A program made the position numbers and the translations under genes. The notes under the pieces were generated by a model. The model saw only the letters and a program-made list of their open reading frames with translations. It was not told the origin of the DNA and made no database searches. 64,000 nt of DNA from Biomphalaria glabrata. Lineage: Eukaryota > Mollusca > Gastropoda > Planorbidae. This document shows positions 40,201 through 46,181 of the stretch, piece after piece; the first letter of the stretch is position 1; each line of letters starts with the position of its first letter. The stretch covers positions 20,434,042-20,498,041 of the forward strand of contig NC_074728.1 in NCBI RefSeq assembly GCF_947242115.1, written 5' to 3'.

Positions 40201-42963
40201 TTATTTTATTATATTTGAAATTAAATAATGGAGGTATATATATTTAAAATGTTTTTTTTTCTTATTTCTATTCTTTTATTGCAGAACAGTACAGGCTGGA
40301 CGGTATGTTGTTTTTATAGTGTACATTTTAGGAAAGTTCCCTTGTAAAGACGTTAAGACTCTCTAGTAGTAAATAAACACGTAAGTGTGAGCTTATATTT
40401 TGTAATGTGACCAAGAAAGCTATGGACAGTGAAAGTACATGGGTCTCTGCTCAGGAAGACAAACGTACAATCCGAAAAATGGCCAGCTCCTCTACAACCG
40501 AAGCAAAAGCCACCTTAACCTGAGCTATTTGTGGACGGGAGTGTCCACATGAGGAAGTTCGCTCTGAGATGAACCATAGTCGTTCTACCACCGGAGGAGG
40601 ACAATACAATACAATATTTTGTAAACTATTAAACTATTAATCTTGTTACAAAAAAATGGTACTTCAAAGTTAATAATATTTCTATATGTTAATTCCACAT
40701 AGCATATTTGTACCTCTGACACCATTTCCATTCTATACACGCATTTGCACTAGATTAAACCTGCAAGGTTGTCATTGCCGGAAGTGATAACGCATGTAAC
40801 AAATCCACTTCCTATAAAATTCTTCCTAATGTCATGCGTCTTGAATATCCTCTCACAACCTTTCAACTCCTGGACTTCAGTTTTAGCTCAAATATTGAGT
40901 CCGGCGGAACTGTTTTCAATAACATGAGAATGCGAGTAACTGGCACCTAAACCAGCAAGCTTTAAGCAGAAGGGGCTCGTTAGACTAGGCTGGCTACCCA
41001 CCTAGGAGAAGGAAATCTCTTCAAAATCACAAGTTTCAATGTCTTCACAGTACGTTAATTAAGTAAAATTCCCCATTCCGACCGAGCGATCTATATGGCA
41101 GATCATGTGAAGGTCATCTGTTCTGTGACCTAAGGATAACGAGGGTATCATGTGGCCAGCACACCTCCAACCGCCTTTATTTTTCTCCAACTAATGTCAG
41201 GTATCCATTAGAGCTGGGTGGAATCAGAAGCGCCCAAAGATCCCCCAAATGAAATATCCCTGTGGTCGAGAGGCGAAGTGCGCTTGAACTTGACTTGGCT
41301 ACCTATGAAGGGGGCTCGAGATTCGACACCCGACCCGGGCAGACTTGTCTTTACTGAGCGCCCGAAGAAAGCATAGAAAAACCTTCTCCTAGATACCCCC
41401 CCCCCTCCCAACTGGTCCATAACTAAGGTTGGACCAAAGCGCTCTGAGCATGCTATAAGCAAAAAAGTAGCGCTATATAAAAGCCATAATTTATTTTTTC
41501 ATCAGGGGATTCTTCACCTTGGAGTGAAATCCCCCCCCCCACCCCGTTTAAAAACAAAGTTCTTGGCTTCTCAACCCCTACGAACCAGTTTACCGCGTCA
41601 AAAAAAAAATCAACCTATAAAAGCAACCTATAAAATCAAACATATAAAATCAACTTATAAAATCAACTTATAAAATCAACCTATAAAATCAACCTATAAA
41701 ATTAACCTATAAAATCAACTTATAAAATCAACATATAAAATCAACGTATAAAATCAACCTATAAAATCAATCTATAAAATCAACTTATAAAATCCACTTA
41801 TACAATCAGCCTATAAAATCAACCTATAAAATCAACTTATAAAATCAACTTGTAAAATCAACCTATAAAATCAACCTATAAAATCAACTTATAAAATCAA
41901 CCTATAAAATCAACCTATAAAATCAACTTATAAAATCAACCAATAAAATCAACCTATAAAATCAACCTATAAAATCAACTTATAAAATCAACCTATAAAA
42001 TCAACCTATAAAATCAACCTATAAAATCAACCAATAAAATCAACCTATAAAATCAACCTATAAAATCAACTTATAAAATCAACTTATAAAATCAACCAAT
42101 AAAATCAACCAATAAAATCAACTTATAAAATCAACCTATAAAATCAACCTATAAAATCAACCTATAAAATCAACCTATAAAATCAACCAATAAAATCAAC
42201 CTATAAAATCAACCTATAAAATCAACTAATAAAATCAACCAATAAAATCAACCAATAAAATCAACCTATAAAATCAACTTATAAAATCAACCTATAAAAT
42301 CAACTTATAAAATCAACCTATAAAATCAACCTATAAAATCAACTTATAAAATCAACCCATAAAATCAACTTATAAAATCAACCTATAAAATCAACTTATA
42401 AAATCAACCAATAAAATCAACCTATAAAATCAACCTATAAAATCAACTTATAAAATCAACCTATAAAATCAACCTATAAAATCAACCTATAAAATCAACT
42501 TATAAAATCAACCAATAAAATCAACCTATAAAATCAACCTATAAAATCAACTTATAAAATCAACCTATAAAATCAACCTATAAAATCAACCTATAAAATC
42601 AACTTATAAAATCAACCCATAAAATCAACCTATAAAATCAACCTATAAAATCAACTTATAAAATCAACCAATAAAATCAACCTATAAAATCAACCTATAA
42701 AATCAACTTATAAAATCAACCTATAAAATCAACCTATAAAATCAACCCATAAAATCAACCTATAAAATCAACCTGTAAAATCAACCTATAAAATCAACCC
42801 ATAAAATCAACCTATAAAATCAACCTGTAAAATCAACCTATAAAATCCACCTATAAACTGCTTTTGTTTCTCAGCCTCCTTCAATTCTGGCCGCGAGGTG
42901 CAGGAAAAACGAGCGTCCATTTGGTGCAGCATTACTGCCCTGATCATCGCCCAGTGCGTCTGA
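28237..42963 (+). CDS. Gene P1: two-Ig-domain secreted or membrane-tethered protein (whole model, 7 exons)
   Basis: Exons are 28237-28282, 30960-31135, 32215-32407, 34775-34881, 38815-39061, 40285-40302 and 42875-42963. Lengths sum to 876 nt, 292 codons with the stop, and all junction phases agree. The order is signal peptide, one ordinary Ig domain like gene M Ig3, the differently split membrane-proximal Ig domain, a six-residue microexon, and a short hydrophobic C-terminus ending at TGA. A polyadenylation signal follows at 43063. The protein equals the membrane-proximal half of gene M. The C-terminus (SFNSG, charged spacer, then SIWCSITALIIAQCV) could be a GPI-anchor signal or a weak tail anchor. 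The microexon is the least certain part; skipping it keeps the frame. Confidence 0.65.
28340..28745 (+). repeat. Tandemly repeated hAT-like MITE ends
   Basis: The string accactggcggatcc/aagg, gcctagtttgccta, ggcctaaggt and gatgtgttacagagg recurs about three times at roughly 100-bp spacing. The words resemble the ends and inner blocks of the MITE at 13753. It lies in the first P1 intron. Confidence 0.6.
28902..29351 (+). mobile_element. Solo LTR (fossil, Ty3/Gypsy-like)
   Basis: About 450 bp beginning TGTTATAACCC and ending GAACGTAACA, flanked by ATAT on both sides (a weak signal, since the flank is AT-rich). No internal coding region is attached, so it is the product of LTR-LTR recombination. 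The family is inferred from the TGTTA...TAACA ends only. It sits in P1 intron 1. Confidence 0.5.
29352..30224. other. Intronic stretch, nothing recognised
   Basis: AT-rich. Near 30120-30200 is a GC-richer piece (tccggcttcggctccgac) of unknown origin. No exon found. Confidence 0.35.
30225..30530 (+). mobile_element. LINE 3'-end fragment, older copy
   Basis: It resembles the neighbouring copy at 30540-30920 (aaagtaaagtagcaattat, gaaagacacaaagataaag, ggttgcctga) but is more diverged and has lost blocks. Confidence 0.6.
30540..30922 (+). mobile_element. LINE 3'-end fragment, younger copy
   Basis: It closely matches the LINE coding end (cctttactaaaatcactaaa, gccttcaggatagaagactc, gggttgcctgagctagccag) with a tail ataagataagatgag. 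The tail ends about 37 bp before the acceptor of P1 exon 2, so it forms the branch-point region of that intron. Confidence 0.7.
30960..31135 (+). CDS. Gene P1 exon 2: first half of Ig domain 1
   Basis: The acceptor is tcattgctttcag and the donor TCC/gtaagt. It is 176 nt, phase 1 to phase 0. It reads GSKVIMDDYLYVTCNVSEYL, then HVILVVLERKS, FQMLAVYAPKS. It is shorter at the front than other a exons: the mature protein would begin almost at the B strand. P2 exon 8 (FHVMCAATEIL, MVLQRRRKD, FMNLAVYDP) is the closest relative. Confidence 0.78.
31320..32005 (+). repeat. 40-bp minisatellite, about 17 units
   Basis: The unit is cctaagcacattgccttaga, tgctctctatctcttggacg. Most units are exactly 40 bp; three are 34 or 39 bp. 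Two variants (tctagg and tcttgg) are intermixed. It fills the intron that splits Ig domain 1 of P1. A pyrimidine-rich decayed continuation (gcctcattg, cgcctcacc) runs to about 32190. Confidence 0.93.
32215..32407 (+). CDS. Gene P1 exon 3: second half of Ig domain 1
   Basis: The acceptor is ccatgtgttggcag and the donor CCAG/gtaaat. It is 193 nt, phase 0 to phase 1. It reads FIPIERDWDISFKV, LRINDPSCEDAGLYVCGYRL, then EEDEI-like acidic residues and TYLEPITIETP. An extra cysteine lies 8 residues before the canonical one, as in gene M exon 8 and P2 exons 7 and 9. Confidence 0.8.
32684..32945 (+). mobile_element. LINE 3'-end fragment
   Basis: It encodes in frame [20 protein letters not shown] and AWNGLPELARKTSDL, ending NMHD, the same C-terminus as the LINE at 26302, then an ataagataagataagat tail. 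It is nearly identical to that copy, so both are young. Confidence 0.75.
32946..33258. other. Intronic stretch, nothing recognised
   Basis: AT-rich, no supported feature. Confidence 0.35.
33259..33835 (+). repeat. GA-rich low-complexity array (gagagagaaatgga type)
   Basis: Purine-only on the plus strand, with the loose unit atggagagagagaaaa and variants containing gagcaaagagagag. All frames through it (Glu/Arg/Lys or Ser/Leu/Phe) are artefacts. Long homopurine tracts of this kind can form triplex DNA. Confidence 0.95.
33999..34509. mobile_element. hAT MITE with perfect 8-bp target duplication
   Basis: The ends are CAGGGCCGGTCTTAG and CTAGGACCGGCCCTG. TGTGTGAT flanks both sides (33991-33998 and 34510-34517), a perfect 8-bp duplication. 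A relative in reverse orientation is at 52075-52469. No transposase is present. Confidence 0.85.
34775..34881 (+). CDS. Gene P1 exon 4: first part of membrane-proximal Ig domain
   Basis: The acceptor is ttttttttttcctag-like (ending 34774) and the donor AAG/gtaaggca. It is 107 nt, phase 1 to phase 0. It reads SVIQNDIAINSPYYSEDSSS, then EVAEDENVTLTCTFK. Like gene M exon 9 it ends three residues after the first Ig cysteine. Confidence 0.75.
35025..35430 (+). mobile_element. RTE-like LINE 3'-end fragment
   Basis: Frames give GSRKTGRPHLRYINV, RTSWRETVTKKAM, then KRVIRKMAGSSTTKAKATLT and CNICGLEYLSKIRAP, the usual C-terminus of an RTE-like LINE polyprotein with a zinc-knuckle-like end. A related copy is at 40405-40610. 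Confidence 0.65.
35431..36080. other. Intronic stretch with a CA run
   Basis: (CA)n at 35981-36004. The block gctgacctagacaccaagac, attttgaaacacaagaacag just after it recurs at 38550-38640, so it belongs to a repeat. No exon recognised. Confidence 0.4.
36085..36640 (-). repeat. 33-bp minisatellite grown from a LINE coding segment
   Basis: About 14 units of gctaggatccttctgtagca, tctcaattccatt. On the minus strand the frame starts in LINE sequence (LVMATLLYACESWTLTAELE), runs through 11-residue repeats ILAMELRCYRR, and exits as RRILGI, which is how the LINE protein normally continues. So a 33-bp piece of LINE ORF was amplified in place and in frame. Confidence 0.85.
36655..36905 (+). repeat. 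15-bp minisatellite
   Basis: The unit is gctttgtttagatag, about 16 copies, with some copies carrying the variant gctttgtaaaaatat. It lies in the P1 intron between exons 4 and 5. Confidence 0.92.
36962..37615 (+). repeat. GAGACAGA-type low-complexity array
   Basis: Purine-rich with GAGACAGA and GAGAGAAA words. A longer block (ccgagagagaa-ggaagcgatagaga) occurs about three times, so there is higher-order repetition. All frames here are artefacts. Confidence 0.95.
37616..38104 (+). repeat. Unique purine-rich piece then family R copy
   Basis: 37616-37860 is purine-rich without a clear unit. 37880-38100 is family R (aaaagcttatctaaggaaaa, gttattccccttattcaata, ttaacgtgtacacacg). Confidence 0.5.
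38105..38385 (-). mobile_element. RTE-like LINE fragment, first of a flanking pair
   Basis: The minus frame reads YLGSIISNNTLLDKDINNRI, AKAMATMSRLQKRVW, then LSTLLYGSETWS, a segment of an RTE-like LINE reverse transcriptase region. A nearly identical piece with the same ends and orientation is at 39239-39524, on the other side of P1 exon 5. Confidence 0.75.
38386..38525 (+). mobile_element. RTE-like LINE 3' zinc-knuckle fragment
   Basis: The plus frame reads CPVCSRTFRAHLGLTSHMRR, then HKTPVQSPQPPGRQKW and a stop. This is the usual end of such a LINE protein. It is joined head-on to the minus-strand fragment before it. Confidence 0.6.
38815..39061 (+). CDS. Gene P1 exon 5: second part of membrane-proximal Ig domain
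   Basis: The acceptor is tcacttccttag and the donor ACTG/gtaaga. It is 247 nt, phase 0 to phase 1. It reads GKPALRGNWVLPDV, DEYGCVLSYYKTVLSFSV, then AGWTYRCDIYNLTDL. Homologue: gene M exon 10. A conserved extra cysteine (GC before LSxYKT) is present in both. Confidence 0.8.
39211..39266. repeat. Near-perfect palindrome
   Basis: The arm ttttaaaataaggtggcaag is followed by at-rich loop and then cttgccaccttattttaaa. The right arm is the start of the LINE fragment at 39239, so the left arm is an inverted duplicate of that LINE's edge. Confidence 0.8.
39239..39524 (-). mobile_element. RTE-like LINE fragment, second of a flanking pair
   Basis: Nearly the same sequence as 38105-38385 (I count about ten differences), same orientation, same boundaries (cttgccaccttatttt to gagccaaggtaaca). 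Lies about 180 bp after P1 exon 5. Confidence 0.75.
39525..40284. other. Intronic stretch
   Basis: AT-rich. A TCTAGATC cluster is at 39980-40075. At 40130-40180 there is a tRNA-like B box (GGTTCGATACCCG) suggesting a SINE head. No exon recognised before the microexon. Confidence 0.4.
40285..40302 (+). CDS. Gene P1 exon 6: candidate 18-nt microexon
   Basis: AACAGTACAGGCTGGACG lies between a good acceptor (tcttttattgcag) and a donor (gtatgttg). It is phase 1 at both ends and would add EQYRLD between the Ig domain and the tail. It is optional for the frame, and gene M shows no matching exon. Confidence 0.4.
40405..41030 (+). mobile_element. RTE-like LINE fragments (3' end, then 5' leader)
   Basis: 40405-40610 matches 35200-35420 (gaccaagaaagctatgg, cgaaaaatggcc, agctcctctac). 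40885-41030 matches the leader at 20150-20290 (gagtccggcggaactgtttt, aaaccagcaagcttt). The order 3'-end then 5'-leader suggests two separate insertions. Confidence 0.55.
41085..41252 (-). mobile_element. SINE type A, minus, headless
   Basis: The body gtgaaggtcatctgttctgt, aacgagggtatcatgtggcc, attagagctgggtgg is present; the tRNA-like head is replaced by SINE type B. Confidence 0.6.
41262..41500 (+). mobile_element. SINE type B
   Basis: A tRNA-like head (tggtcgagaggcgaagtgcg, then gctcgagattcgacacc as B-box region) and a tail ctctgagcatgctataagca, then tagcgctatataaaagcca. Other copies are at 48350-48575 (minus) and 58330-58560 (plus). Confidence 0.65.
41600..42860 (+). repeat. 13-bp satellite, about 95 units
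   Basis: The unit is ctataaaatcaac, with variants ttataaaatcaac, caataaaatcaac and cccataaaatcaac. Longer blocks of mixed variants recur, so higher-order copying occurred. The array ends about 15 bp before the acceptor of P1 exon 7, leaving only the tract ctgcttttgtttctcag between them. Confidence 0.97.
42875..42963 (+). CDS. Gene P1 exon 7: C-terminal hydrophobic tail
   Basis: The acceptor is ctgcttttgtttctcag; starts in phase 1. It reads SFNSGREVQEKRAS, then IWCSITALIIAQCV and TGA. Small residues (SFNSG), a charged spacer and a C-terminal hydrophobic run with no cytoplasmic tail resemble a GPI-anchor signal, though the hydrophobic part is short. It might alternatively be a weak membrane anchor. 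Confidence 0.58.
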
Positions 42964-43062
42964 ACGTCGTCTGCATGTAGCTGTCGTCACTGTTGTACCA
43001 CTTCTCTGGGAGAACGAAGTCAAAGTTCATTTTTGTTGCGAACGATGAAAACATTACAAGAG

Positions 43063-43068
43063 AATAAA
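43063..43068 (+). terminator. Polyadenylation signal AATAAA of gene P1
   Basis: AATAAA lies 100 bp downstream of the P1 stop codon, a normal spacing for a short 3'UTR. Confidence 0.5.
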
Positions 43069-43190
43069 TACAACTTGACATCAAATCGTGTATAATGCTC
43101 GGCATTTTGTGTTTACAGCAAATGATTGTGTGTTGGTGTAATTGTGTGTGAATGAAGAGCTCCAATGTTAGCCCCTTTAAGTCGTAGAAC

Positions 43191-43380
43191 CAGTGGCGTA
43201 GCTAGGAATTGGGCGGCAGGGGGGCTTGACCTCTTTAAAGGCCCCTATATTTGACATTCGACACCATGACATAACATATCGGAGTAATATTTAATGTAAA
43301 AACCAATTTCGGACCTCAAGTGGGGCTCCGGGGGAAATTTATATTTGAACCCTCCCTCCCACACCATAGATACGCCACTG
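43191..43380. mobile_element. MITE with CAGTGGCGTAG ends
   Basis: The ends are CAGTGGCGTAGCTAGG and TACGCCACTG inverted. Same family as 48968, 51404 and 53127. No matching duplication is visible for this copy. Confidence 0.6.
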
Positions 43381-43669
43381 CGCCGATTGGGAAAAGACCT
43401 TATTGTCTTACGCCTCTAGTTGTGTATGTAATTAAAATCAATTAGTTATTAAGATAGTTTAGTTAGGTTACGTAAAGGTCCAGGGGTTTCTAAGGACACT
43501 GTAGACCAGCGCGCATTACAGATTTGGGAAACAGAACACAGGAAGCGTACAATAGAGAATCCCTTTAGTTAGCAAGAGAAAAATGATTAATGTAATAAAC
43601 GGGGGAGGGATCACAATGGTGGGGAGTGTAATTCTAAAGTAAGCTATCTATGAGTATAAAAAGTAAATT

Positions 43670-43935
43670 TCCCCTTTTAGACCTTGTGGTTTTTAGGGCA
43701 GATGATGTAAAGGTCATCTGTTTCTGTGGCCCACGATTAACGAGGGTGTCATGTGGCCAGCACAACGACCAACCGCCTTTACTTTTCCCTAACTAATGTC
43801 AGGTACCCATTAGAGCTGGGTGGACTCAGAGGTGTCCGAAGATTCCGAAATTAAAAACCCCAGTCCTCTTCAGGATTCGAACCCCGCTCTCCGGTTCGGG
43901 AGCCAAGCGCTTTACCGCTCAACCACCGCGCCTCC
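43670..43935 (-). mobile_element. SINE type A, full-length minus copy
   Basis: On the minus strand: head gcgcggtggttgagcggtaa, B box GGTTCGAATCC, body gaggactggggtttttaatt, tail reaching ccacaaggtctaaaagggga. The best preserved copy in the window. Confidence 0.7.
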
Positions 43936-44309
43936 ATCTATGAGTATGGATAGGCAAAATAATCAATTCATCATATTGACTGCTGATGTACAAATACGAG
44001 TGTCGTATAGTTTATGAACTATGGTTCATATTTTGGAGAAGTTTTTCATGTGACTGTCCTATTTCGGAGAGACTTTCCCGTCCACACAGAAAGTAAAGGT
44101 CTCATTAATTTGGGTGGTAGAGAAACCATTTTTCTTGTGGCTTGCTTTTCTGAGGTCGTTGCTGTTTCGTTGTCCATATCTTTCACCATGTCTCTCCACA
44201 GAGTGCGGTCTATTTTTTACTAAGCTTAGATCACTCTGTCTGTCTAGGCAAACGTTTGTACACGTTGTATAAAACTGAATTAGCCCCCTTTATAGATTGT
44301 CTTCTGAGG

Positions 44310-44568
44310 CTTATCTGTTGGCACGTTGGCTGAGAGGTAAATCTCTTGGGTTCCGAACTGGGGGGGGGGGGGGGTACTGGATATGAATCTAGATGAAGAT
44401 TGGCATTTTTTTATTTTGGGAACTTGAGGGCGCACTCTGAGTGACCCAGCTCTAAAGGATACCTGAAATTATTTGGGGTAAAGTAATAGCGATTGTTTGT
44501 TGTGCTGGCCACAAGACACCCTCGTTGACTGTGGGCTACCGAAACAGATGACCTTGACATCATATTAA
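44310..44568 (+). mobile_element. SINE type A, plus copy
   Basis: Head cacgttggctgagaggtaaa, then a G-tract, body tgggaacttgagggcgcact and ccacaagacaccctcgttga. It ends inside the Ig exon relic at 44570. Confidence 0.6.
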
Positions 44569-44569
44569 A

Positions 44570-44626
44570 TTTCTTAGTGCCGTTTTCGAGATCCATGTCG
44601 ACGTTCCAGGTTTCACCCTTCATCTT
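44570..44626 (-). pseudogene. Possible relic of an Ig b-type exon cut by a SINE
   Basis: On the minus strand an acceptor-like cagaacttcatag is followed by a frame KMKGETWNVDMDLENGTKKF, which has the tryptophan and charged pattern of the start of the b exons (compare AIWNVNF in P2 exon 7). The frame then runs into the SINE at 44310-44568, so the rest of the exon is gone. The match is short. Confidence 0.33.
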
Positions 44627-45885
44627 CTATGAAGTTCTGACTTGAATAGAGGTATTGTAACGAAAATGCATATAAAGTGCGGATTACTGTGATTACCTTT
44701 CACGACAGCAATATCCAATTCTGTTATAAATAGACATCCGCTTTCCCAACACTGTCACACACCGGGGTCTCATTCGCGCTATTGAACACAGAAAGTCAAA
44801 ACACAGGAAGTAGAGTTTAAAACGGATCCCTTTTTTTTACCATTTAATTTGCTGAAGTCTAGATCTTAAACTTTTTGCTATAATAAAGCAGAAAGTATAA
44901 AAGAGCTACCCTGAAAATTATATGTCACTAGATATAGATCTAGTAAACTTACAGGAAACTAGGCTTATAGGTCTAGATTTGAAGACATTAGTCTGAATTC
45001 TCAAAGAAGTTTACTGCTAGGCTATAGAGAATTCAATTCCATATTACTAGATCTAGATTTATTGAGTAAAAGTTGAATATACATCATATAGAGTCTAAAG
45101 GTTTACGGCCTATTCCTGAGGCGTCCTAAGGATTAAGACTAGATCTAGATATAAGATAAACATATAGATAATCTGTTAGAGTTTTTCTGCTTTATTTAGA
45201 TGTTTGTTTGCACTAAATCATCAAGGCGTTAATATTATTTGCATGTAGGATTACAATTTACATAGTTGTAGTATGAAAAAGGTATGAAAAAGTTCTAGAC
45301 CTATAATTTAATGGTATACTTACTTTACTGTTTATAACAATGGCCTCAGTCAAGTGCGATGCATAGTTCTCGAGCTAACAAAAGCGTAAATCAAAGATTG
45401 AAAAGAGTTTGTATCAAGTCGATTTACAGGTTCATTTAGAATGGTAAGTTGTAAAATGAACATTTACAGGCGAATTTTTTAGATTTTTTAAATTTCATTT
45501 TGAAAAGTCTTCTGTCATTGAATAGTCGTATTGGTTGAAGCTAGATGTTGAAAGAAACTATAGAAATAATAGTGGCCTAATACTCTTTATTTATTTAGGA
45601 TACTTGAGGAAATTCGTCTTACATTTGTTCATTTCAGATTTTCAAAGTGATAGAGCATTATATTTAACTGACAGAAATAGCTATTGCTCTTGACTTAACA
45701 CATACGATTGAGCACAAAACAAAACAAAAAACAGCATAGATATGTATCATTCTTTTTAAGGCTATAATAAAATGAACATATTGAACGTGATTGCGCTATA
45801 TTAGCCCAAAGCGACCTTACAGGTGCGTTAACACGTAGTGGTTCGATGGTTATAATGTTGGGTATACCCCGAGTCACAGAGGTGG
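44627..45885. other. AT-rich spacer between P1 and P2
   Basis: A TCTAGATC cluster is at 44930-45150. No gene recognised. At 45885-45935 there is a SINE type A head (gcgcgacggctgagtggtga). Confidence 0.4.
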
Positions 45886-45948
45886 GACTTATGGGGCGCG
45901 ACGGCTGAGTGGTGAAGCACTCGGCTTCCGAACTTGGTAAGTCCATGG

Positions 45949-46025
45949 TAATGCTGTTTTCTTTTGCTGCTGTTTTCTTTTGCTGCTGTTTTCTTTTGCT
46001 GCTGTTTTCTTTTGCTGCTGTTTTC
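45949..46025 (+). repeat. 15-bp repeat (tgctgctgttttctt)
   Basis: About five units. It creates a hydrophobic frame (FAAVFFCCC) that is an artefact. Confidence 0.85.
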
Positions 46026-46090
46026 TTGTTCAGTTACCTTCTAGTGCAGCTAGCCAATCTTTTCGTTATATTGTTTCTCCCTTCCTTAAA

Positions 46091-46181
46091 ATGCTTGTCT
46101 TGTTACTTTTCCCTTCACAGACAGGCTTTGTTAGAACCAATGTGCTACTGATTATTACAGTTGTAATCTGGATAAAGGAAG
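46091..46181 (+). CDS. Candidate signal-peptide exon of gene P2
   Basis: A frame from ATG 46091 reads MLVLLLFPSQTGFVRTNVLL, then IITVVIWIKE and G/gtaatt, phase 1, which fits P2 exon 2. Yet an acceptor-like ttttcccttcacag at 46107-46120 sits inside it, at the place where M and P1 have an acceptor before their ATG. The 46 nt before the donor (46136-46181) have the same length as the coding part of M and P1 exon 1 but start ACC, not ATG. The exon may be real with the upstream ATG, or chance. Confidence 0.33.
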
